Positions 48,511 to 56,064 of a stretch of DNA of 64,000 nucleotides are shown here, piece after piece. The DNA is from Pseudomonas triticifolii (GTDB lineage Bacteria > Pseudomonadota > Gammaproteobacteria > Pseudomonadales > Pseudomonadaceae), in contig NZ_JACONV010000019.1 of NCBI RefSeq assembly GCF_014358015.1, positions 1 to 64,000 of the forward strand, in the 5' to 3' direction. Every line of letters begins with the position of its first letter. Position 1 is the stretch's first letter. Under the pieces are notes generated by a model. It was not told the origin of the DNA. It did not search any database and was given only the letters and a program-made list of their open reading frames with translations. The position numbers and the translations under genes were made by a program.

Positions 48511-48848
48511 GACGCTGCAACAGTGATCACGTACGGCACTGAGCGTTACACGCACGTCCCGCAACCCGCTCAGTTTTTGTGGGAGGCCTGACTACGTCTT
48601 CGACGTAGCGCTGTCGCGCAACAAGCAGCGGATATTGATCTGCCCCCAAGCAGTCAGAGGGGTGTCCAGCTTTTGGGGTGCAGATCATCTCGTGGGAGCG
48701 GACTTGTCCGCGAATACTGTGTTTCAGTCGCTGAATATTTTTCGGATGTACTCGCCTTTTCGCGGACAAACGGAAGGCCGCCCAGAGCAGGCTCACGCCT
48801 GCGGTCGTAAGTATGCACAACGATGAGCACCGCGCACGGTGCCGATCA
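48511..48848. other. Repeat-filled spacer at the end of the polyene operon
   Basis: No gene in these 338 bp. Contents in order: a hairpin CTACGTC-TTC-GACGTAG after GTGGGAGGCCTGA near 48580-48610, the 52-bp palindrome at 48636-48687, the REP GTGGGAGCGGACTTGTCCGCG at 48692-48712, and a broken REP arm near 48758-48770 (TTCGCGGACAAAC). Confidence 0.65.
48636..48687. repeat. 52-bp IS-end-like palindrome, copy B
   Basis: Begins TGATCTGCCCCCAAGC and ends TTTTGGGGTGCAGATCA. Its reverse complement differs from the copy at 26196-26247 at three positions only. The adjacent REP hairpin has the same relative orientation and nearly the same spacing in both copies. Confidence 0.8.
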
Positions 48849-50075
48849 TCAAGCCCAGCGCTTGAAGATCAGCGAGGTGTTGACGCCGCCGAACGCAAAG
48901 TTGTTGTTCATTACGTATTCGTTGCTCATTCGCCGTGGTTCGCCAACGATGTAATCCAGATCGCCACACTCGGGGTCGATGTTGTCGAGGTTCAGGGTGT
49001 GAACGTACCGATCACTGTTGAGCATCTCGATGCTGAACCACGACTCCAGCGCACCGCACGCGCCGAGGGTGTGACCCAGAAAGCTTTTCTGCGAGCTGAG
49101 TGGCATGCGTGAGCCGAACAGGCTGCTGGTGGCCAGGGTTTCAGCGATGTCGCCCTGTTCGGTGGCCGTGCCGTGGCCGTTCACGTAGCCAATGGCCTCG
49201 GGCGGCAGACTGGCGTCTTCCAGCGCCAGCTCCATGGCCCGGCGCATGGTGGCCTGCTCAGGTCGCGTACTGTGAGCACCGTCAGCGTTGCTGCCGAAAC
49301 CCACGATCTCGGCATAGATATGCGCACCGCGCGCCTTGGCGTGTTCAAGCTCTTCAAGCACCAGCATGCCGCCGCCTTCGCCGATCACCAGCCCGTCGCG
49401 CCCGGTATCGTACGGACGTGGCGTCGTATGGGGTGCGTCGTTTTTCAGGCTGGTGGCATACAGCGCATCGAACACCATCGCTTCGGTAGGGCACAGCTCT
49501 TCCGCGCCCCCGGCCAGCATCAGCGGCAGGCGTCCGAACTTGATCGCCTCGTAGGCGTAGCCGATGCCCTGGCTGCCGCTGGTGCAGGCACTGGACGTCG
49601 GGATCAGACGTCCGGTCAGACCGAAGAAAATACTGATATTGGCAGCGGTGGTGTGCGGCATCATTCGCACGTAGGAGTTGGCATTCAGGCCAACGGCCAC
49701 CGAGTTGATCAGCATGGCGCCAAACGCCTTGATCTCGTCGGTGCTGCCGGTGGACGAACCGCAGGCGGTGCCCATGCGGCCGTCGCGAATGATCGGGTCG
49801 TTCAGCAACCCGGCATCGATCAACGCCTGTTCCGAAGCGCCGACGGCAAACCGCGACACACGCCCCATGCTGCGCAGTTGTTTGCGCGTCCAGTGCGCGG
49901 GCACGGCGAAGTCGTCGATGGGACCGGCCAGGCGGGTGTTCAGCTCGGTGAACCGGTTCCACTCGTCCATGCGCCGAATACCGCTGCGGCTGGCGCTAAA
50001 GTTCGCCTCGACGCTGGCCCAGTCGCTGCCAATCGAGGTGATGCCGGACATGCCGGTGACCACTACGCGCTTCAT
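48849..50075 (-). CDS. Beta-ketoacyl-ACP synthase of the aryl polyene operon (FabF-like)
   Basis: A 408-residue ketosynthase for chain extension. The start at 50075 (MKRVVVTGMSGITSIGSDW) has GGAGGG eight bases upstream; GTG and TTG codons just before it are less likely. Catalytic Cys164 in SSACTSGSQG, His301 in VNGHGTATEQGD and His335 in FLGHTLGACGA are all present, so it is an active synthase, not a chain-length factor. Last gene of the operon; its ATG overlaps the ketoreductase stop by one base. It corresponds to the ApeO-type synthase in character. Confidence 0.88.
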   Translation of the reverse strand: MKRVVVTGMSGITSIGSDWASVEANFSASRSGIRRMDEWNRFTELNTRLAGPIDDFAVPAHWTRKQLRSMGRVSRFAVGASEQALIDAGLLNDPIIRDGRMGTACGSSTGSTDEIKAFGAMLINSVAVGLNANSYVRMMPHTTAANISIFFGLTGRLIPTSSACTSGSQGIGYAYEAIKFGRLPLMLAGGAEELCPTEAMVFDALYATSLKNDAPHTTPRPYDTGRDGLVIGEGGGMLVLEELEHAKARGAHIYAEIVGFGSNADGAHSTRPEQATMRRAMELALEDASLPPEAIGYVNGHGTATEQGDIAETLATSSLFGSRMPLSSQKSFLGHTLGACGALESWFSIEMLNSDRYVHTLNLDNIDPECGDLDYIVGEPRRMSNEYVMNNNFAFGGVNTSLIFKRWA

Positions 50076-50803
50076 CAACACAGCCCTCCATTGACGGCCA
50101 GCACCTGGCGCGTGATGTAGGCCGCTTCGGCGGACATCAGAAAATTCACTGCGCCTGCCACTTCCTCAGGCGTGCCCATGCGTTGTGCCGGAATCATTTT
50201 CATCAATTCATCCACGGGCACGTTCTCGTCGAGCATGGCGGTGTCGATCAGGCCTGGCGCGACGCAGTTGACGGTGATCTTGCGTTTGCCCAGTTCGATG
50301 GCCAGCGCCTTGGCTGCACCGATAAGGCCTGCCTTGGAGGCGCTGTAATTGACCTGCCCGCGGTTGCCGATCAGGCCGGAGACCGAGGTGATGCAGACAA
50401 TTCGACCTGCCGCACGCCGCCGGATCATCGGCATGGTCAGCGGGTGCAGTACGTTGTAGAACCCGTCGAGGTTGGTACGCAGCACCTGATCCCAATCGTC
50501 GTCAGTGAGCGCCGGAAACGCGCCGTCACGGGTCAGGCCGGCGTTGAGCACCACGCCGTAATAAGCGCCGTGGGTTTCCACATCCTGCTCAAGAATGGCC
50601 TTGCAGGCTGCACGGTCCGACACATCGAATTGCAAGACGCGGGCCTGTCGACCCAGCGCCATGATGTCTGCCTGCACCGCTTCGGCTTCGCTGCGCCCGG
50701 TGCGGCAATGCAGGATCAGGTCGTATCCGGCCTGAGCCAGACGCAAAGCGATGGCACGGCCGATGCCGCGGCTCGAGCCGGTGACCAGTACGGATTCAGT
50801 CAT
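50075..50803 (-). CDS. 3-oxoacyl-ACP reductase (FabG-like SDR) of the polyene operon
   Basis: A 242-residue short-chain dehydrogenase reducing 3-oxoacyl-ACP intermediates. NADP loop VTGSSRGIGRAIAL at residues 7-20, NAG in VLNAGL, catalytic Tyr153 and Lys157 in VNYSASKAGL with Ser near 140, and C-terminal ITRQVLAVNGGLC. Overlaps the upstream dehydratase by four bases. ApeQ-like in position and type. Confidence 0.9.
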   Translation of the reverse strand: MTESVLVTGSSRGIGRAIALRLAQAGYDLILHCRTGRSEAEAVQADIMALGRQARVLQFDVSDRAACKAILEQDVETHGAYYGVVLNAGLTRDGAFPALTDDDWDQVLRTNLDGFYNVLHPLTMPMIRRRAAGRIVCITSVSGLIGNRGQVNYSASKAGLIGAAKALAIELGKRKITVNCVAPGLIDTAMLDENVPVDELMKMIPAQRMGTPEEVAGAVNFLMSAEAAYITRQVLAVNGGLC

Positions 50804-51255
50804 GCCGGGGCTCCTTCAGCCAGGTAATCAGCAGTATTGGGTGGGCAATATACATTGAGACGGGCAAAGGCCTTGATATCCGGGCCTGTCAGGCTGCATT
50901 CAAAGACGCCCATGCCGCTGTCGTCCTGCAGGGAGCGCACGGCATGAATGTGCAGCTCGCTGCCTGCCGGAAAGTGCGCGACGTTGCACTCGAACTTGCG
51001 GCTGCCGAGCAGGAAGCCCAGCTTGACCGCTTCGCCCTTGCTGCGCGCCTGGCAGCCAGCATAAGCCGCCACGCTCTGGGCCATCAGCTCCACACCGAGC
51101 CAGGCGGGCAGGCTGCCGTCCGCCTCGTTGAACAGTCCATCGGCGCGCACGGTCAGGCGTGTCTGAATCTGCTCTTCATCGAAGGCCAGCACCTGATCGA
51201 TGAGGATCATGTCGCCTGCGTGAGGGATAAGCTCGTCGAGCGGCCAGGCGATCAT
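50800..51255 (-). CDS. Hotdog-fold 3-hydroxyacyl-ACP dehydratase (ApeP-like)
   Basis: A 151-residue hotdog protein that should dehydrate 3-hydroxyacyl intermediates during polyene extension. True start is the ATG at 51255 (MIAWPLDELIPHAGDMILIDQV), overlapping the ketosynthase stop as ATGA; the longer frame to 51522 is only shadow. HAGDM matches the ApeP/FabZ-like first catalytic region and LGVELMAQSVAAYAG the helix carrying the second. No separate lipid-A-type FabZ HFP motif. Confidence 0.85.
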   Translation of the reverse strand: MIAWPLDELIPHAGDMILIDQVLAFDEEQIQTRLTVRADGLFNEADGSLPAWLGVELMAQSVAAYAGCQARSKGEAVKLGFLLGSRKFECNVAHFPAGSELHIHAVRSLQDDSGMGVFECSLTGPDIKAFARLNVYCPPNTADYLAEGAPA

Positions 51256-52448
51256 GCGGCATCTCCGATAATCAGGCTGATGTTGTTGCCACCGAAGGCA
51301 AAGGAATTGCTCATCATGTAGCGAGCGCCGGCAGCGCCAAGGCATGCGCCGGGCTCGGTGAAGTGCAGCGCGGGCAACAGAGGATCGGCTGCGCCGTCCC
51401 ATAGATGAGGTGGCAAGGCCTGTTCGGTATTCTGCGCGGCCAGGCTCAGCCAGCAGAAAGCGACTTCCAGCGCGCCTGCTGCGCCGAGGGTATGACCGCT
51501 CAAGGGTTTGGTCGATGAGCAAGACACGCCGTCCGGGAACACCGCCTGCACGGCGAGGCTTTCCATGGCGTCGTTATGCACGGTCGCGGTGCCGTGAAGG
51601 TTCAGGTACGCGATCTGTTCTGGCGTAAGCCCTGCGTTGTTCAACGCTCGCTGCATGGCATCGCGCGCACCGCGCCCGCTGGGTTCCGGGGCGGAAATAT
51701 GGTGCGCATCGCAACTGGCGCCAGCGCCCAGCAAGGCGATCGAATGCTCGTCGCTGGCTTCGCGGGTCATCAGAAACAGCACAGCAGCTTCGCCGATATT
51801 GATCCCGTTGCGGTTGCTGGAAAACGGGTTGCAGCGCTGCGGCGACATGGCTTCGAGCGCTGAAAAACCGTTGAGCGTCAGCTTGCACAGACTGTCCACA
51901 CCGCCGCACAGCACCGCATCGCACAACCCCATGTCCAGCGCACGTCGGGCACTGAGCAGCGCGCGGGCGCTGGAGGTGCAGGCGGTAGAAATCACGTAGG
52001 CCGGGCCGGTCAGTTGCAGCCAGGTGGCCAGAAAGTTCGCTGGCGCGCCGAGTTCCTGCTGCTGGTAGTCGTAGTGTGGCGGAAAGGCATGGTCGCGCAG
52101 CCAGATCGCCATGCTACTGCTGGCTTCATCGATACCGGAAGTGCTGGTGCCGATGATCACACCGATGCGTGACGCACCATAGCGGTCGATGGCCCGATGA
52201 ATATCGTCTTCGATCTGCAGCGTCGCGGCCATCAGCAATTGATTGTTGCGACTGGCTTGCGACTGCATCCCGTCGGGTATCGGCGGCAGCGAGTGCCTGA
52301 CCGCCCCCACCGGCAGCGCGCGTTCCGGCACCCAGCCGGGCTCGACGACCATCGTGCTGCTGTCGGCGGCGAACAGTTTGCGCGACACCTCTTGCTGACC
52401 ATTGCCGAGCGCACAGATAAGCCCCAGGGCGTTGAGGTAGGTGGTCAT
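51252..52448 (-). CDS. Second beta-ketoacyl-ACP synthase of the polyene operon
   Basis: A 398-residue ketosynthase. Cys157 in ISTACTSSARALL, His285 in LNLHGTATVHND and His319 in PLSGHTLGAAGA are intact, so it should be catalytically active. It is distinct from the downstream FabF-like copy and resembles the ApeR type. A catalytically dead chain-length-factor homologue, expected in such clusters, is not in this window. Overlaps both neighbours by four bases. Confidence 0.87.
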   Translation of the reverse strand: MTTYLNALGLICALGNGQQEVSRKLFAADSSTMVVEPGWVPERALPVGAVRHSLPPIPDGMQSQASRNNQLLMAATLQIEDDIHRAIDRYGASRIGVIIGTSTSGIDEASSSMAIWLRDHAFPPHYDYQQQELGAPANFLATWLQLTGPAYVISTACTSSARALLSARRALDMGLCDAVLCGGVDSLCKLTLNGFSALEAMSPQRCNPFSSNRNGINIGEAAVLFLMTREASDEHSIALLGAGASCDAHHISAPEPSGRGARDAMQRALNNAGLTPEQIAYLNLHGTATVHNDAMESLAVQAVFPDGVSCSSTKPLSGHTLGAAGALEVAFCWLSLAAQNTEQALPPHLWDGAADPLLPALHFTEPGACLGAAGARYMMSNSFAFGGNNISLIIGDAA

Positions 52449-52930
52449 GGAGCGGTCTCGCTGTTCAACGGGGTGACTTTGTAGCTCAGACCTTCCTTGA
52501 GGCGGAGGGTAAAGGCATTGGCCGACTGGTACTCGACCAGCCAGCGATCTTCCAGGCGACGCTGCATGCCCTGGCGGTACGCCGTGGGGTAGCGGTCATG
52601 CATCTCCAGGTCCGGTGTCATGGCAAACATGAGGGCAGCGAACAGTTCGCGTGCTTCCGGGTTGGGCGGCAGCAGACCGTCGGCCTGCCACTTGCCGTCG
52701 ATCAGCAGTTGCCGCGCCTGGGGAATGCCCAGCGGGTCCATCATCGACCAGCGCAAACCTGCAGGCTCACGTTGAATGATCAGCATCCAGTCCTGACGCT
52801 GATCCGCCTGCCTGCGCTCAATGTGCAACTGCATCGGCAATTGCAGCGTCACAGCGGTAGTGGGCAGCGGTGTCTGGCTGACGCAGCCAGCGAGCAGCAG
52901 GAGCAGGGAAAAAAACAGGGTCCGGATCAT
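52445..52930 (-). CDS. DUF3261 outer-membrane lipoprotein
   Basis: A 161-residue lipoprotein: signal peptide MIRTLFFSLLLLLAGC with lipidated Cys16, followed by a LolB-like beta-rich domain (LHIERRQADQRQDWMLIIQREPAGLRWSMMDPLGIPQARQL). DUF3261 proteins are regular members of aryl polyene clusters and probably help insert the lipid into the outer membrane with the LolA-like protein and the MMPL exporter of the same operon. Four-base overlaps both sides. Confidence 0.85.
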   Translation of the reverse strand: MIRTLFFSLLLLLAGCVSQTPLPTTAVTLQLPMQLHIERRQADQRQDWMLIIQREPAGLRWSMMDPLGIPQARQLLIDGKWQADGLLPPNPEARELFAALMFAMTPDLEMHDRYPTAYRQGMQRRLEDRWLVEYQSANAFTLRLKEGLSYKVTPLNSETAP

Positions 52931-53661
52931 GGCGTCTCGCTCCGCATCGGTTTGCGGGCGACCACGTTGACCAGGGTTTCCTCACGTTGCCCGAACGGCT
53001 TGGGCTTGCGCAGCTTCAGCGCCTCCAGCAGGCCGAAATCTGTCGCACGGCTCCACCACAGGTACGGGTACGAGACATTGCGCGTATCGAACTCGAAACC
53101 CTGCTGGCGGATCATGTCCAGGTATTGCGCCGCGCTTTTTTGCACGTGCATCGGGTGGCGAAACAGCCAGCGAATCACCCAGGTGTCGATGTAGGCCTCG
53201 GTAGACTCAGCGAACAACAGATAACCACCCGGTTTCAGGACGCGATAGAACTCGACCAGGGCTTGTTCCTGCTCGACCAGATGGTGGAAGGTCTGGTGGC
53301 AGAACAACAGATCGACGCTGGCGTCAGGCAGTTGCAGCGCGGCGCAGTCGCTGCCGATCAACTCGATATCAATACCCAGCGCAGCGGCTTCTTCGCCGCT
53401 TCGGGTCAGGCTGTCAGGGTCGGCATCGACACCGAGCAGTCTGGAAGGGCTGAACACCTTGCTCAGGTGCTGGAACGATTTGCCCTGGCCGCAGCCCGCA
53501 TCCAGCAGGACCGGCGCGGCAGGCGGGGGGCTCGTGAACAGGCTGCGCAGATCATCAATGGCAACGCGCAGCACGCGGTATTGCCAGGTCTGACTGCGCA
53601 GGAACCACAAACCGAAACGGGTTTCCTCGACGTAGCTTTCGCTCAGAAACGGACGACTCAT
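52927..53661 (-). CDS. Class I SAM-dependent methyltransferase of the polyene operon
   Basis: A 244-residue methyltransferase, cytoplasmic. SAM motif I VLLDAGCGQGKSFQHL near residues 49-64, motif II LLGVDADPDSL, post-I DVSV-like ASVDLLFCHQTFHHLVEQEQAL. Probably methylates the aryl head group or a nearby hydroxyl; position not deducible. Overlaps the lipoprotein gene and the flavoprotein gene by four bases each. Confidence 0.86.
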   Translation of the reverse strand: MSRPFLSESYVEETRFGLWFLRSQTWQYRVLRVAIDDLRSLFTSPPPAAPVLLDAGCGQGKSFQHLSKVFSPSRLLGVDADPDSLTRSGEEAAALGIDIELIGSDCAALQLPDASVDLLFCHQTFHHLVEQEQALVEFYRVLKPGGYLLFAESTEAYIDTWVIRWLFRHPMHVQKSAAQYLDMIRQQGFEFDTRNVSYPYLWWSRATDFGLLEALKLRKPKPFGQREETLVNVVARKPMRSETP

Positions 53662-54905
53662 GAAGCGCCGTCCGTGCAGATTTCGGAGAGCATCCGCAGA
53701 CGCCGCTTGGGTTCGCTGACAAACGGATTGCGCTCATCCCAGGCGTAACCGGCCAAAATGGCGCTGATCATTCGTCGTATGTCGGGCGTGCCGCCCTTAT
53801 AGAAAATGACGTTCTGGAAGGTGTCGTCGTACCAGCCTTCAACATAGGCGCGGAACGTATCCACGCCTTTCTTGAGCGGGATGGCAAATTCGGTTTCCCA
53901 GTTCACGTACTCTCCTTGCAATTGTCGATTCAGCACGCCCGCGGCCATGCTGGCTGAGCGCATGGCGATGGTCACGCCCGATGAGAACACCGGGTCGAGA
54001 AATTCCGCCGCGTTACCCAGCAGCGCAAAGCCTTTGCCGTGCAGGGTCTTGACGTTGGCCGAGTAGCCGCCGATGGTCCGCGCCGGGGTATCCCAGACCG
54101 CGTTTTTCAGTACATCGGCCAACTGCGGCGTCTGCGCAACGAAGGCACGCAGGCAGGCGTCCAGGTCATCCGGCTTGCCCTCGAAACGCTCGACCGATGC
54201 CACCACACCCAATGAGCAGCGGCCCTGACTGAACGGGATGGTCCAGAACCACACATCGCTGAATTCGGGATGGATGCTGACGAGGATCTTCTGCCGGTCG
54301 AAAGGCGGGCTCTGAATATGGTCTTCGATGTGGGTAAACACCGCCTTGCGCATCGGAAACCCGGACGGTGCTTCCAGGTCCAGCAAACGCGGCAGCACAC
54401 GGCCATAGCCGCTGGCGTCCAGCACGAACGTGGCTTGCATGCTGTATTCGCTGCCGTCTTCACGCCGGACGCGCAGCAGCGGTTGCGGGCCGTCGAAATC
54501 GGCGCTGATGATTTCCTGCTCATAGCGGATCTCGACGCCTTGCAGCGCGGCCTGATCGGCCAGCAATTGGTCGAACTGGGCACGCTGCACCTGAAACGTG
54601 GTCGGCTTGCCGTTGCTGAACGTGTCGCCAAAATCGAAATCGCTGTACTGCTCGCCTCGCGCAAACGCCGCGCCGTTTTTCTGCTGGAACCCGGCGGCCT
54701 GCACGGCTTCGAGCATGCCGGCCTCCTCGACGAAGTCCAGGCAATGGCAGAGCAGGCTTTCGCCGATGGAGAAGCGGGGAAACAATTGCCGCTCCACGAT
54801 CAGCACATCGTGACCCTGGCGTTTGAGCAGCGCGGCAGCGATCGAACCGGCCGGACCGGCACCGATGACGACGACCTGGCGAATTTCCTTGTCAGTGATG
54901 GGCAC
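53658..54905 (-). CDS. FAD-dependent halogenase-like oxidoreductase of the polyene operon
   Basis: A 415-residue flavoprotein. GTG start at 54905 follows AAGGAAC. FAD loop VVVIGAGPAGSIAAALLKRQG near residue 11. The flavin-halogenase signature WxWxIP is present as WFWTIP (residues 219-224) and a Lys-Gly region QQKNGAAF places Lys76 where halogenases carry the catalytic Lys. It overlaps the antiporter gene by 14 bp. Tryptophan-halogenase-like genes occur in several polyene clusters. Either the aryl ring is halogenated, as in xanthomonadins, or the protein is a halogenase-fold hydroxylase. Confidence 0.85.
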   Translation of the reverse strand: MPITDKEIRQVVVIGAGPAGSIAAALLKRQGHDVLIVERQLFPRFSIGESLLCHCLDFVEEAGMLEAVQAAGFQQKNGAAFARGEQYSDFDFGDTFSNGKPTTFQVQRAQFDQLLADQAALQGVEIRYEQEIISADFDGPQPLLRVRREDGSEYSMQATFVLDASGYGRVLPRLLDLEAPSGFPMRKAVFTHIEDHIQSPPFDRQKILVSIHPEFSDVWFWTIPFSQGRCSLGVVASVERFEGKPDDLDACLRAFVAQTPQLADVLKNAVWDTPARTIGGYSANVKTLHGKGFALLGNAAEFLDPVFSSGVTIAMRSASMAAGVLNRQLQGEYVNWETEFAIPLKKGVDTFRAYVEGWYDDTFQNVIFYKGGTPDIRRMISAILAGYAWDERNPFVSEPKRRLRMLSEICTDGAS

Positions 54906-56064
54906 AGGTGTTCCTTTTCGGTGGGTCGATTGAAAGGGGCGCGTGCGAGGGCGCACGCCCCATCCCGGTCAGTGCAGGCATGAGTGTCGCAATCAGGCCC
55001 ATCAGCATCAAGGCGAAGTACAGGGCCGGGCTGATGAGTTGTTGTTGCAGCAGCAGATTAAGGAAAACGATTTCGCTCAGGCCACGAATGTTCAGCAGGA
55101 CGCTTTCACGCCAGCGGCTGGCACCTGCGAAAGAGGGCGTAGCCCAGCGCAGCCCGATCCAGTTACCGAGTAGCTTGCTGGCGATGGGCAGTACGATCAG
55201 CGCAACCAGTGGCAGCCAGCCCATTGCACCCAGCGCGCTGTGCACATCGATCTGCACGATGCCAAAGGTCAGCAACAGCGGGATGGCCAGCCGGTTTTGA
55301 ATGAACCGCAAGGTGGCCGCATTCAACGGCGGCACCCACTGCTGACCCAGTTGTGACATGCACAGCAGATAGCCGATGCCGAACACCAGCGCGTTGAGCC
55401 GGTAATGCTCGGCCACCATTAACAGGGCGAAAAACGTCAGGCTGTAGAACAGCGGCTGGCGCAGGCGCAGAAGACGAAACAGCAACGGCACGCAGGCACC
55501 CAGCAACGGCAACAACAGGCTGCTCAGGTGCAGGCTGCCTTGGGCGAGGGCGAACAGGCTCCAGCAGGTCAGGTCGATGAGAATGGCTGTCTGCACCAGA
55601 CGGCGCGTGGCGGCGGGCGGGTAATCGATATGGTGCAGGTACAGGTACAGCACAGGAATGGCGGTGATGGCGAACACCAGTCCCACGGCCAGCGAGCTGA
55701 TCCACGCCTGCTCAGGCAGCAGCCAGACGGCGCAGGCGACACCCGACAGAAACGGAACGAAGAAGCTCGGCAGGGCAATTTTCAGGCTCTGTCGGTCCAG
55801 CTTCACGTCGATCACTTCGCTGAGAATTTGCCCCAGCACCACCGCAAAGGCCAGGCCGTAGAGACTCTTGAGCCAGACCGGCGAAACCAGCTGTGCGCCG
55901 TTCAATTGCCAGTGCGACTCGATCCACAGCAGCATCAGCAACGGCAGGCCGAAGGTGGCCAGCAGTAACTGGCTGACAATGGGAATCAGCCCCACCCGCT
56001 GACCGGCCCAGGTGGCCAGCGCGAACAGCCCCAGCGCCATGAACCAGAACATCACGACCATCAT
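54892..56064 (-). CDS. Cation/proton-antiporter-like membrane protein inside the polyene operon
   Basis: A 390-residue membrane protein with about 11-13 helices of the CPA2 Na+/H+ exchanger type (AVVLGQILSEVIDVKLDRQSLK, AVGLVFAITAIPVLYLYL, LLNIRGLSEIVFLNLLLQQ, where NIRGLSEIV matches the NTRGLTELV-type motif). True start is the ATG at 56064, overlapping the MMPL stop as ATGA; the first 19 residues of the longer frame lie inside MMPL. It has no regulatory C-terminal domain. An ion antiporter is not needed for polyene synthesis as known, so its role here is open. Confidence 0.82.
   Translation of the reverse strand: MMVVMFWFMALGLFALATWAGQRVGLIPIVSQLLLATFGLPLLMLLWIESHWQLNGAQLVSPVWLKSLYGLAFAVVLGQILSEVIDVKLDRQSLKIALPSFFVPFLSGVACAVWLLPEQAWISSLAVGLVFAITAIPVLYLYLHHIDYPPAATRRLVQTAILIDLTCWSLFALAQGSLHLSSLLLPLLGACVPLLFRLLRLRQPLFYSLTFFALLMVAEHYRLNALVFGIGYLLCMSQLGQQWVPPLNAATLRFIQNRLAIPLLLTFGIVQIDVHSALGAMGWLPLVALIVLPIASKLLGNWIGLRWATPSFAGASRWRESVLLNIRGLSEIVFLNLLLQQQLISPALYFALMLMGLIATLMPALTGMGRAPSHAPLSIDPPKRNTCAHH

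Noticed and set aside
48813..49112. Plus-strand 99-residue frame overlapping the terminal ketosynthase
   Set aside because: Lies mostly antisense to the ketosynthase, which has all active-site residues; no supporting features.
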